Below, piece by piece: positions 38,028 through 49,465 of a DNA stretch of 64,000 nucleotides; within the stretch, counting starts at the first letter, position 1; each line of letters starts with the position of its first letter. The DNA comes from Bisporella sp. PMI_857 (taxonomy: Eukaryota; Ascomycota; Leotiomycetes; Helotiales; Helotiaceae), in contig JAJSPD010000004.1 of assembly GCA_021307315.1 (NCBI GenBank), forward strand, positions 1,054,001 to 1,118,000, written 5' to 3'. A model generated the notes under the pieces. That model did not search any database. It had not been told where the DNA came from and worked only from the letters and a program-made list of their open reading frames with translations. The translations under genes were made by a program, and so were the position numbers.

Positions 38028-39696
38028 ATGGCATCCCACACTCCAGCCGTTGTCATGGACAAGTACGTAGTCTGACCCCGCCATACTCTTTCATTCTCTA
38101 CTGGGTTTGTGGGAGGCTTCATTGAACTTTGTATATGCTTTACAAGCTGACTTGTAACCTCAGCGGTACTGGTTTCTCTAAGTTAGGTACGTTGAAGCGA
38201 TCTTCAGGGCCCACTAGAAGCTAACCGTATCTTCCAGGCTTCGCTGGCAACGACTCTCCTTCATTTGTATTTCCTACTGCTATTGCAACTAAAGGTGCAG
38301 CCGCAGCAGGCGCAGGAGGTTCTGGATCTGGGCGGCCCGCCGTCGCCAACAAGCCATCATATCTGACAGGAGGGGCTGGGCCTGGTGGACATCTGTCTAT
38401 GAAGCGAGGGACAGAGGACCTTGACTTCTTTATCGGCGATGAGGCTCTAGCTGCGGCAAATGGGCCCGGTATGCTTGCATAACATGTGGGAGAATGAAAT
38501 GCTAATTTAGTAGGTTATGGATTACACTATCCCATTCGTCACGGACAAATCGAGAATTGGGTATATATATTTCTTTCCCGAACAAACCGTCTCTGATTTT
38601 TGGCAGGATCATATGGAGAGATTCTGGTCAAACTCTATCTTTAAATATCTTCGCGTTGAACCCGAAGACCACCACTTCTTACTTACTGAGCCTGTAAGTG
38701 CTCGCTCTTTTCAGGACGTTCACCTACTGAATAGCATGCTTAGCCCCTAAATCCTCCAGAGAACCGTGAAAATACAGCAGAGATTATGTTTGAGTCATTT
38801 AATTGTGCTGGATTATATATAGCGGTCCAAGCAGTTCTAGCCCTAGCAGCATCTTGGACATCATCCAAAGTTTCAGACAGATCGCTAACAGGAACTGTCA
38901 TCGACTCTGGAGACGGTGTTACGCACGTCATCCCGGTCGCGGAAGGTTATGTTATTGGTTCATCCATCAAGTCAATCCCAATTGCTGGCCGAGACATTAC
39001 ATACTTCGTCCAATCACTTCTTCGAGACCGAGGCGAGCCTGATTCGTCTCTCAAGACAGCTGGTGAGATCAAAGAAGAGTATTGCTACGTATGCCCTGAT
39101 ATTGTCAAGGAGTATTCACGATTTGATCGAGACCCATCACGATTTATCAAGCATGAAGTTACGCAGCCAGGGGGTCGTAAAGTCACTATAGATGTTGGTT
39201 ACGAGCGGTTTTTGGCTCCGGAAATTTTCTTCAACCCCGAAATCTATTCTTCTGATTTTCTCACACCTCTCCCCACTGTTGTTGATGGCGTGATTCAATC
39301 ATCGCCCATCGATGTTCGACGAGGCCTCTATAAAAATATTGTGCTCTCAGGAGGTAGTACTTTATACAAAGATTTTGGCCGTCGATTACAGCGCGATATA
39401 AAACATCTTGTCGACGCAAGAATCAGGGCTAGCGAAGCCAAAAGTGGTGGCGCAAAAAGTGGCGGCTTGGAGGTACAAGTCATCTCGCACAAGAGGCAAC
39501 GGCACGGGCCATGGTTTGGAGGCAGCCTTTTGGGTCAAACTCCAGAATTCAGAAGTTATTGTCACACGAAGGCTGGTGAGTTATCAATGGTAGTAGCATA
39601 TTTATGTTCGACAAACTAACTCGAATAGAATACGAAGAGATTGGCCCATCGATCGTGAGAAGATTTGCACTATTGGGCGGGCCCGGTGGTTCCTGA
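38028..39696 (+). CDS. ARP3: Actin-related protein 3, Arp2/3 complex
   Basis: Nucleates branched actin filaments at endocytic sites. Seven exons: 38028-38062, 38164-38186, 38238-38468, 38514-38560, 38607-38693, 38744-39575 and 39629-39696; total 440 aa, the usual length. The actin fold is clear: [18 protein letters not shown] (split over three exons), [50 protein letters not shown] and the C-terminal RRFALLGG. Exon 2 is a 23-nt microexon. An Ala/Gly-rich insert after FPTAIATKG is typical of fungal Arp3. All junctions keep frame and use GTANGT-like donors. Confidence 0.95.
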
Positions 39697-40321
39697 TCGT
39701 AAGCTCTAATCTAAGATACGGGTACCATGTTTTATAGATGACGAAATGCAACTGCCAATCATTGAATGCTTTATGAGGGATTCACAGCAGTTAGATACCC
39801 TAGCCTGAGTATCATCACCAAAAATAGGAATATCTGCATGATTTTAACGTCTTTCTGTGATGCGTATCTTTTCCTAACTTGATTTGATTCTTATCATTTA
39901 CGTTCTAGCCAGTACTATTTCTTCGCGATCAAGTGTAAGAGGCTATCCTCAGTCTAGAAAGTTCGTGCATTTCTCTATCTAGCCTCTCCATTTATGCTGC
40001 TCTGCTTTATTTCATGTGTGCACTACCTCTTCAGTTAGGCTGCAGCCTTACAACATTAAATAAGGCGCATCATGTCCACTCAAAACCTAGAGTAGGTTTC
40101 GAAAGTTCGGGTTGGCTCTATGTCTACAGCTTCTGAACTTGAGAAACAGTGCAGCATCGATATAGGAAGCACACCAATAACACATCAGCTCGATTCGGCA
40201 TAACCAACGAGGCAGCCTAGTCCTGTACCCTTGACAACAGGAATGCTTTTAAAGTCGAGCATATTTGCAGATTTCTCTGAACATAAGTGCATAGTTGAAT
40301 CATTAGACTTCAATGTTAGAA
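39697..40321. other. Intergenic, convergent 3' ends
   Basis: 625 bp between the ARP3 and Zn2Cys6 gene stops. AT-rich, no gene or repeat recognised. Confidence 0.5.
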
Positions 40322-41853
40322 TTAGGGCTGTGCTTTGTTACTCCCCCATTCATGCTGCAAATCAGCTTCAAAAGCTAATGCTACTGCAAACCCTCTATCC
40401 TCAACGCTCTTGAGAAGTTTGATTACCCGCTCGCGATCTCCAGCCGAGGAAAGGTATCCTCCTACGAGCGACATAACGGTGCCATAAAATATTGCTTCTA
40501 ACTTCACGCGTGCTACAGACTTCTCTGCAGAGTTAAGTATTATAAGGGCTTGTTCATTCGAGAGTTCTGCAGGCATAATGGGCAGCTTCCAGCCACGAGA
40601 GAGCCACTCGGGTGCTGCAAACATGCGGCATAAACCGGTGAGAATCCATCTATAATATGGCTCCATAGTGTCACCAACTTGAGTCCCTGATGCGGGGCCG
40701 CCTTCTGTGTGTTGCAGGATTACGTTGATAATATCCTGCTGAAAGGCGCAAGCCATATCAATAATCTGCAAGCCTTCATGCGCTATTCCTTCGGAGGGGC
40801 TGTACGGAGGAAATGCGGAACAAGCCTGTTCTTCGCGCACGCATCGTATCCATTTTAGTGACCTAAATACATAAGTGAAACGAAGATAACGAAGGGATTG
40901 GTTACATACCGAATGTTTAAATAAGCCCAGCGCTCTAGCATTTGAATCAGGGTATCTATACGCTCTGGGTGATTTCTTGGGGACTTCTCTTGAGGTCCAA
41001 ATGCTTTTGGAATACTCTCTGGGACTTCCTTGAAGGTTGAATCAATGAATAACTTGTCATTGAACGTTATATTGTGAATGGCATAACTCATTCTAGTGAA
41101 TTTAAATATAGATGTGTTGAAACTGTATGTTGCTATCGAATGAGACTCTTGTCTTGTAAAGAGCGGTCTTAATTGTCGTATGAGCTGATTCCATCGTTCT
41201 CCAGTTACGTCTGTCATTAACTATGAGATGTCAGTGACTCATCTATGGTTTTGAGAATTAGCATACACACCTCCATGAAGGCCAAAAGCTGAAGCGAAAA
41301 AAGAAAGGTGGTGTTCTGGAAGGAGCTGGGATTACTCATTCGGGAATCAATCATGCGACGAAAGAATGAACAGTGATCACGAATCTGAGCTCTCTGAGCA
41401 GAAGAGAGACTACGGCCAGTGTGAGTTTGTTGTGCAAAAGTGGCGCCTACTGCTGTGACTGCATCGAATATAAGGCCCTTCTCCTGAATCATTGGTCCAA
41501 TTTCTTCAAAACGAAAGGCGGCCAATAAGGGCGAATCGGATATTTGTATGGCATCAAAGAATATTCGGATATAGAGCCATGAGTCCTTGCATAATATTGG
41601 GCCGATGGACTGGCTTTTAGGAGGTGGGCGGTATTCAACAATGCTGACCTTGGATGATGGAAATTGCGGCTCCTCACAACTCAAGCCGAGACGCTCACAA
41701 GGCCTGCATGGCCGATTGTTGTCGCACTACTAACGTTAAAACCTATAAAATCACTTCACCTCAGAACACATTATTGCATACTTTGCTATGGCTCGCCCGA
41801 CAGTTCACACAACGATGGCCTCGGCGGCGCTGGTCACGATAGCCACAGGGCAT
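40322..41853 (-). CDS. Zn(II)2Cys6 binuclear-cluster transcription factor
   Basis: Four exons, 41853-41782, 41726-41271, 41220-40910 and 40862-40322, give 459 aa with every junction in phase. The zinc cluster is complete: Cys15-x2-Cys18-x6-Cys25-x5-Cys31-x2-Cys34-x6-Cys41, with an intron exactly between residues 24 and 25, so only splicing makes the DNA-binding domain. The recognition segment (RASHSK) is less basic than usual. The remainder matches the helical 'fungal-specific transcription factor' type (for example FDAVTAVGATFAQ, ERWAYLNIR, MACAFQQDIINV). Such factors often regulate a neighbouring pathway. The divergent neighbour 1.7 kb away is the fusion oxidoreductase. Confidence 0.85.
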
Positions 41854-43565
41854 TTCACCCCACCAAGGTAGATGGGTCAGAGCTTCGGACAATTAGAGGG
41901 GCTGTATATGCAACGTAGTGGCAAGCTGGTTAGTCTGTTGGACTATTATCTCTGGATACATGTCGATAAATTATCTTTGAAAGATGTCTGTATATGAGGA
42001 TGATTCTGGCATCTGCCTTAGTAGGTGTGTCGTGATCCTCGTAATCCCCCTATAATGCTAAGCGAGACAAGGATGATATGACCAATAAAAGTTCTAAAAT
42101 TTCTGACTGCCATGCGCTAGCGAGATTTTTTCTGAATGCAGTATAGTGCAGAACTTACCAACAGGTGGCATGTGATTCCACTTCTCAGAGACATCTACCA
42201 AACCATGAAATGTCATAAATAGCCTTTTCCTAATTCTATAGGTATGCAACAAATATGACAGCAGAATTTCCACATCTCTTACCTGAGTAGCGCTAGCGAT
42301 AACTTAGCTGTTCTTAGTAAGGAGTTTCCCTTTCGCTTTTCCAGCAATGATGATCGTTTCTGGTTTCAGCCTGAGTTTATTGTCAATCATCTCTTAGCCG
42401 TAATATCCATCTTTATATCAGATTTGGCACCGCAATTCATTAATATTGGTCGCGCGATATTACCGCTTCTTCTATGCCCCAAACATAAACATCAGCTTTC
42501 TTATGTTTTTTTCGTGGCCCATAGATGTTGACTTGGCAAAGCCATTTTACGTTCGGAATCATACAATCTGTTAACCTCCTGCATATAATCTTCTGCCTTC
42601 CCAACGACAATGGCACAGGCACCACTAACCTTCGCATAAAAACTTTTCATCATGCCTTGGGGAGTGAATTCTGACTACTCGCTCGAGGCCTGCTCGGCCG
42701 CTATTAGATGTGTACCTTCTCTTTCAGGGAACTCTTTGTATCTCGGTCTTTTCAGAATACTCGTTGTTGTTCAATCTATGCAAGGCGTATGCTTTCGAAC
42801 GTGGAGCTTTACCAGCTCTATGCTCAGCGGCCTTGTTCTTGAGGTTATTGGCCATGTTAGTTGAGTGCAAATGCACTACAAACCTATTTGGATCACCCTT
42901 CCATCATGTAAATACTCTCAGTTCTCCGAATGCTTACTAGAGCTTGTGATGCTGTCGTTGCAATTTGTATTTCTAAATTAACTCACAGAAGCCACAGATA
43001 TCCTGTATGCTTAGCTATAGGACCTGTCTTTGTTTCTATGGGCATATATCTTCGCCGTTAACGTATGATCGTCCACCTTGGTCGACAGTACGCATGTATT
43101 TCACCCAAAGCTATCTATGTAGAGTTTATGCACTGATAGATTATTTCTTGATGTATAGAACATAGAAGTATTAAAAATCATCTGGGAGACATTTCCGATG
43201 GTTAAATCGATGTAATTCAAAGCCAAACCGAGTGAGGAATGACCCCTCATGCCCCTTTTATCTCCTTCCTCTAAGCGAGGCAATGGTGATGACGCATGAA
43301 GTGGTAACAGACCTAACTTGGTTGAACCCCGCATCTGCTGACAGAGCAGCCATGCATTTGAGATCAACCCCACCAGCCTTAAATGGTTCAAACAGGCAAT
43401 TTTCAAACTTACAATTTCAGACGCTAGTGGCTTATTAAGTTATGCAGTTGATTGACGTTCAAGTAAGCAAATCTGAGAGCCTTAAGACGATGAGCTCAGA
43501 TCCTTTTCAAAGCCCAACCTACCCTTATACGTTACGCCCTCCTTGAAAAGAAGCACGCGCCGACA
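41854..43565. other. AT-rich divergent region between regulator and oxidoreductase
   Basis: 1.7 kb, noticeably AT-rich, with no frame that has a recognisable domain. It holds the promoters of both flanking genes. It could contain very degraded repeat sequence, but I see no terminal repeats. Confidence 0.4.
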
Positions 43566-45714
43566 ATGGCTGCTATCTATAATGCAGAGATACAATTTCA
43601 TAGCGGAGAGCAGGAGATGCATAAACTCTTCAAAATTCCTAACAGAGACAACCCGACGGCACCATTACTTACTCCATATGCAGCGAATTTACTCGTCCAG
43701 TCCCCCATCATAGCACTAGGCACACTTGACGGTGAAGGAAAACCATGGACTACAATATTGGGCGGAGAGTCTGGTTTCTCACAACCGGTTGCGCAGTCTA
43801 TCATTGGGTTGAATACCACCGTTGAGAGGGTACACGACCCCGTAATATCAGCCATTTTCGGCGATAAAGTGAATGGTGAGATTATAAAAGAGACAGAAAC
43901 AGGAAGAATGATATCTGCATTGGCGATTGATTTGGAACATAGAAAGAGGGTAAAGCTCTACGGGCACATGGTTGCGGGAGCATTATCAGCTACAGAAGAT
44001 GGTATTGGGAATGTCCAGCTGGTTGTCAAGATTGAACAGAGTCTAGGTAAGGAGTTCTCTGAGGTGGAGCATTTTTGACTGATTGTGCGCAGGCAACTGT
44101 CCGAAGTATCTAAATAAAAAGCGTATTAGACCATGCGTTCCACGCCCAACCCTTGTGACAACTGAACTACCCTTGCCTAAGGAAGCAACAGAGCTCTTGA
44201 CTAAAGCCGATTTGTTCTTCATATCTTCATCAAACCATGAATCGGATATGGATACAAATATACGAGGTGGTCCACCAGGTTTTCTACGGATTCTGGAGAA
44301 CGATGAGCAGGGTCTAGCGCTAGTGTGGCCTGAGTACTCGGGTAATCGTTTATACCAAACGCTAGGGAATCTGAGAGAAACCCCTCAAGCGGGTCTGACA
44401 ATTCCAGATTTCGACACTGGAGATGTGATTTATGTCACTGGCACTACCCAGATTCTTGTTGGCAAGTCAGCTTCTGGCTTGATAGCGCACACAAACCTGG
44501 CAGTCAAACTCCAGGTCAAAGCTCTCCGCTTCGTTTCCTCGGGTTTAGCGTTCCGCGGAGAGGCGGGAGAACCGTCTCCATATAACCCTCCTGTTCGATA
44601 TTTATCTATTGAAGATAGTCGCACACTTGGCGAGGGTCAAAACACACAGGCTGCTCTGATCTCGAAGGATATACTCTCTCCAACGATTGCACGCCTTCGT
44701 TTCCGCGTTTCCGATCCTGCAAAGTCAACCTGGAAATCAGGTCAATATGTCGCACTTTCGTTCCAAGATGAATTAGATATGGGATATTCTCATATGCGTG
44801 ACAATGCCCCGCGGAGTCTTAATGATGACTTTTTACGTACATTCACTGTCTCCTCGAGGGACGATGGAAGCGGCGAATTTGATATCACCATAAGAAATGT
44901 AGGAGTCGTAACAGATTTTCTGTTTAAACAGAATGTTCGGTCTGGTTTGGAGGTTTCATTACAAGGGTTTGGCGGCGACTTCTACATCGAGCAAAATGAT
45001 GAAAGGATTGCGTTTGTTGCTGGTGGTGTAGGGGGTAAGTGACTCCGCTGTCCCCTGCCCAAATTTAGAGTCTATCCATATGTTGAGATGATTGACTATC
45101 GACTTGCGACGAGTCAACCAACTTTGCTGCAATCTTTGAAGCAAGGTGGCATGAAATATGCTGACAAGATATTTAGTTACTCCGCTGCTAGCCCAAGCAC
45201 AAGATCTCAATCTGAGACTATTGACATTTTACTGGACTGTTAAAGCTGATGATCTAGGTTTCGTTAAGGACACATTTGAGTGAGTAAACCAGATGAGAAA
45301 ATTGTTTAAAGCATTAACTCAAGATTTTTTGAAGCCGGAATTCAGAACTCGCTCGTTCTGCGAAGCTATACGTAACAGGAGCGATAAATCATCAGCGTGA
45401 ACTCTGGCGTGAGCTTGAGAGCTCTGGGGCCATTTTGGAAAATAGGAGATTAGTTGCATCGGATCTCTCTCGTGATGAGGCTTTAAAGTGGTATCTCTGC
45501 ACGAGTCCTGGTAAGTTATGGCTACATCATTCATTGCCCTAAGCGGATATAACAACTCTTCAAGTAAGGAAAGATACGTCTTGCTTATAAGAAGTGGAAA
45601 TACGTTGATCTGATGTCAAGATAATAACAACCATGCCTTCATCTAGCACTGCGGACTGTCCTCCTTGGATGGCTCACTGGGAAACAATCCTTTTATGAAG
45701 ATTTCAACTACTAG
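43566..45714 (+). CDS. Fusion oxidoreductase: FMN split-barrel (PNPOx-like) plus FAD/NAD(P) reductase
   Basis: Five exons, 43566-44046, 44093-45034, 45177-45279, 45335-45510 and 45647-45714, give 589 aa. The N-terminal ~330 residues match the pyridoxamine-phosphate-oxidase-like flavin split barrel (SPIIALGTLDGEGKPWTT; later GFLRILENDEQGLALVWPEYSGNRLYQTLGNL). The second half is a ferredoxin-reductase module: KSGQYVALSF, LRTFTVSS for FAD, and FVAGGVGVTPLLAQA for NAD(P), which crosses an intron. Bacterial relatives often end in a 2Fe-2S domain. Here no cysteine cluster follows; the protein ends GWLTGKQSFYEDFNY. It may be a self-contained NAD(P)H:flavin reductase/oxidase. The substrate is unknown. 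The acceptor at 45334 and the 136-bp last intron are the least certain points. Confidence 0.8.
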
Positions 45715-46186
45715 TGTGGCGCAAATTATGGCCCACAAACACGACGCAGTTGTTTTCAATATCGGACAATGAGTATGTAAAACCAGCGCAACAACGGGAG
45801 TTCTTTTGTGAGGAAATTGAACATTACTAAGTATGGTCTCTATACATCTGGAAATTTAGTCTCCTGCTCCATGGACCTATCAGAGGCTCAATCTATGGGA
45901 CTGAGCGGTCATTATTAATATTAGTAGGTTAGGACCGACAAAGATCAAGTCGTATTTGCCAAGCGTGCTAGTGTGAAATAAATTATTATGCAAGGTGAAA
46001 AGGCAATTGCGGCTATATGTCTATGGTGTAAATTGCAGTCTATAAAGTTTAGAGAGACAAGGACAGTGTATATCCTAATATAATTAATTGTTGAATAATC
46101 TCTCAAAGAATTGAGCTAACTTACCCAAGACGATGAGCTTGATAGGTGAAGCTACAATCTCACTGACAGGGGTGTTTCGCATCCTA
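45715..46186. other. Intergenic, left flank of the transposon
   Basis: 472 bp of AT-rich sequence between the fusion oxidoreductase stop and the Tc1-type element. Nothing else recognised. Confidence 0.5.
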
Positions 46187-46293
46187 CAGTAGGGTGCAAA
46201 AAGTCTCGACACCCCCCCTGTAGGCCAAGAGCTTTCTATGCCTAATTCGTACGCGTCGACATGGCCGCTTTTTGAGAGGATTTTGTAAACAAC
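46187..46293 (+). repeat. Left terminal inverted repeat
   Basis: 107 bp, matching the right repeat base for base as far as I can read, apart from a C run of 7 here against 9 there. Confidence 0.93.
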
Positions 46294-46316
46294 CTGGTGG
46301 TTTGAAGCTTCAAATA

Positions 46317-47372
46317 TTAATATTTAGTGTACCATCCTTTACTATCTATTACAGCTTGAACTCGATCCTCCATAGTAGTAGCTAATCTGTACAAAATCCC
46401 ATTATCTATAGCATGCCATGCTTCCTGAGCACCCTTAATCAGAGCATCCAAAGTCTCATTCGTATCAGGAGCATGCTCAAGTTCAGGATGTAATCGATAT
46501 AACTCTGCTTTCATTAAAGCCTATAGATTCTCTATAGGATTCAAATCAGAAGAATACGTGGGCCATGACATGACTCGAATACTCATTTCTTTCAAAATAT
46601 CTTTTACAATCTGCTTTTTATGTGGTCCTGCGCCGTCGTGCATAAATTCTCTTTCTTCTACTATAATATCAGGAAAAAAAGCTTGATATAACGCTTTAAT
46701 AACCCAAGAAGTGACTTCTTGACGTGGAGCTAAAGGATCACCATCAAGAGGTACTAATCTCGTCTGCCTGTCATGCTCGAACGCGGCCCAAAGCATCTTT
46801 TTTACTCCTTTGCCAGAAGCTTGAACAAGTTGTACGTCGCCTTCTCGTATTTGATCCTTTAGCCGTACGAAAGTCCAAATAGGCTTTTTTCCAACTCTTC
46901 GTTCTACTGTACACTCATCCGACTATGTAACTTTTTTCCAATCATTCAAAGTATAGTGTTGATGATCGATTGCCTACGCTAATCGAGCGTTTGCGTAGTG
47001 TTGTTGAATAGTAGGTCGTTTAAGTTGAAGCCATTTTTTTTTATTCATTTCTCGTAGTAAGCCTTGAAGGGATCGCTTTTTGACTACGTCGTCGACTTCG
47101 CGCAATAGATCTCGCAGCTTAATATGAAGATTCGTATGATTGACAATGTCGTACACATAATCGCGTTGTTCATCAGAAAGAGCATGACGTCGGCCAGAAC
47201 GTAGTTTTGACTTGAAATTGGCTTGAGAAGATGCGCGTTGAATCACGCCTCTGATCGTTGATAAAGGTATTTCAGGGTATTTTTGATGAATTCGATTGTA
47301 TGACCATTGAAGAGAGCGTAGCTCACAGATTCGAGCCCTCATTTGAGGGGATACCTCTTGTCGACGACCCAT
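46317..47372 (-). pseudogene. Tc1-family transposase, interrupted by three TAG stops
   Basis: 352 codons in one continuous frame from ATG 47372 to the natural stop at 46317, with no frameshift. N-terminal helix-turn-helix regions (QMRARICELRSLQWSYNRI; later YDIVNHTNLHIKLRDLL) precede the catalytic core. The acidic residues are visible in SDECTVER, HDGAGPHKK and NPIEN, and exactly 34 residues lie between the second Asp and the Glu, so the signature is DD34E. In-frame TAG stops lie at 46974-46976, 46923-46925 and 46521-46523. The last two stand where the family has Trp, and each is explained by a single CpA-to-TpA type change. The enzyme cannot be made full-length without read-through. Confidence 0.92.
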
Positions 47373-47391
47373 TGTAGCTGTAGAACGTCTT

Positions 47392-47500
47392 GTTGTTTAC
47401 AAAATCCTCTCAAAAAGCGGCCATGTCGACGCGTACGAATTAGGCATAGAAAGCTCTTGGCCTACAGGGGGGGGGTGTCGAGACTTTTTGCACCCTACTG
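47392..47500 (-). repeat. Right terminal inverted repeat
   Basis: 109 bp, the inverted partner of 46187-46293. Confidence 0.93.
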
Positions 47501-47653
47501 TAAATGGCATTCCGCTCGAAGTTACTCAACACAGCCTAGACAACAACAGCAGAGGTTTTCGTAAGACCACAATACATAAGGCTGGATAACGAGGATAACT
47601 TGGCTAAATTTCAAGCTGCAGAAGCTAGCGAACTAAAGGAGCAGTATTTCCAT

Positions 47654-48256
47654 ATGGCCGAACTCAAAAAGGACAATGCGATTCCTACGCGCACGCGACC
47701 AAATCATAGCCTGTTCATCAAACTTGTCACCTTCCTCGTCCATATTGTGGGCAACCTGATAATTATGTCTATCAGCGCGTTTGTAATCCACCGCTATGAT
47801 CCATCTGCAGCATCTACGCCTCCGACGTCTGCAGTTCCCATAAAGGTAGGATACTGGTTGTTTCAGCTGTTCTCCCAGCTAAGTTAAACTAACTTTACCT
47901 CACAGTTTACTGTTTTTTCACATTCGCGCACTCTCTCCGTACCTTCCCTCCTCGCACACCCCACAACCTTCAATTTCATAGCCGCATGCGTGCTCTTCAG
48001 CCTCGGGCTGTCTTCCTTTCCTCCTCCGGGACGCGATGACCCTTATCAGCCTATCATTCTTGGGACCTCAGTTATAGGAGCTCACCTGGAGGTTCAAAGA
48101 AGCGGATATGGCGACAGAGGGTATTGGATGGCTATGAAGAGCTGTGTGCCAGCTTCGATGGTGGGATGCTTGGTTTTCAGCTTGGTGATACATAAATTGA
48201 CAAGGGCGTCGCAGACCCCGGCAAAGGCTCCTGCCTTAGTCAAGAAGGAGAAGTAG
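47654..48256 (+). CDS. Small integral membrane protein, unknown function
   Basis: Two exons, 47654-47845 and 47906-48256, joined in phase 0, give 180 aa. There are about three hydrophobic segments: FIKLVTFLVHIVGNLIIMSI (residues ~20-40), FNFIAACVLFSLGLSS and SCVPASMVGCLVFSLVI. The tail is basic and Ala/Pro/Lys-rich (KAPALVKKEK). The frame stays open upstream to 47540 without an ATG, so the ATG at 47654 is the likely start, although a lost or displaced upstream exon cannot be excluded because the transposon ends at 47500. I do not recognise the family. Confidence 0.6.
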
Positions 48257-49465
48257 TGCTGCCAGGTTGATAATGGGTGTCGTGTTAGAATACATTGTTA
48301 CATCAGTTTGCTATGATCTGCTTGCTCTGTTAAACCCTTGTCAGTGTTGTGCCAGCGTGCAACTGTGTTGTTATTTACTCGGTGAACCTGAACGCCGCAA
48401 GACTGGGTGTCGGTGCTACGAATCTAAAGACGACAAGGCGCGTTCAAGATTCTACAGATTTAATTACAAGGTGCGAATTAAGAAATAATCCAATCGAAAG
48501 ACTTTCTATTGTGGTTTCTCCACGGGCGTGGCTCCGAACCAGGACCCTTGCGTACTTCCCAGGCCAAATGCTGTCAGACGTTCATGTCTCATACGGTCAA
48601 TATTTATGTACTTTGATCGGCCTAGGATATCTCGTATTTCTCAATGTTAGGCAAGTAGCTCTGGGAAACGAAACATGGGAAGTTGTTGATGTGACCGGTG
48701 TGGATGTTACCATGTTGTTCTGACTGTGATACATAGGCAAGCTCACATGCTTTTTTTTTCTGTTTGCGACCCTTCTAGAGCTCGTTTCTGTTTCGCTCAA
48801 TCGCAAGTTGAGGTAGTTGACAGTTAGATCCCCACATGTCAAAACTCTTAAGACTCATCATGCCTCTTTATTTTATAATTATTGCGTTGTTTTGTTGCAT
48901 CTGGAATCCATTGCCGATTAGTGCACCTAATGGTACCTCCATTCCGAATGATGCTGTAAGCAGATGCGCTAAATAGACTTTGGGGGCATTCTTTTTTCAA
49001 TTCTTTACGTCCTCGCCGACTCTGTATTTTAGTCCCCGGACATGGTCGGCGACCAAAGAGATAGCAGACGGAGGACCGAGCGTCCGGAAGATGTTCGCTA
49101 TCAATTTAGGCTTGTTACTTATGGAGTCTCTGTAAAGTACAATTGACTAGAGTAGAATTGGTGCTTTAAGGAATGCGGGGTTGTCTCTTTCTTCAGCAAA
49201 ACTCGATTTTGTCCGTCGTGAAAATATACTTTGGCGGCGTTTGTCATATGCATGCCAATCTTGGTTCTAGCAAGAACGCCACCGGCAACAAACAAGTCTG
49301 AAAGCACGTCATTATTCCAAATCTCAAATATCCATCTTTTCTCTGATACTCTAAATTTGCATATTCATTCTGCATCTATAAAGGCGTGACTGTGGTCGCA
49401 GTCTGTCAATAAATACTAATCTATGACCTTCCCTCGCCAGTGACATTAATTTATACGCTAAATAT
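48257..49465. other. Intergenic
   Basis: 1.2 kb between the small membrane protein and the YeeE-type gene. Frames of up to 124 codons exist, but none has domain features or splice support. No repeat seen. Confidence 0.4.

Larger units (their letters stand above)
46187..47500 (-). mobile_element. Tc1-type (DD34E) transposon, 1,314 bp, inactivated
   Basis: Both ends are inverted copies of a ~107-bp repeat beginning CAGTAGGGTGCAAAAAG. A TA dinucleotide flanks each end (46185-46186 and 47501-47502), the standard Tc1/mariner target duplication. Inside is a single transposase frame on the minus strand with three in-frame stops. The element sits between the fusion oxidoreductase (472 bp away) and the small membrane protein, ending only 153 bp before that gene's probable ATG. 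It is the only mobile element I recognise in the window. Confidence 0.95.

Noticed and set aside
48349..48723. 124-codon plus-strand frame between the membrane protein and the YeeE-type gene
   Set aside because: No ATG in good context and no domain pattern. The nearby GGTTCGG-like string on the minus strand is not part of a tRNA cloverleaf.
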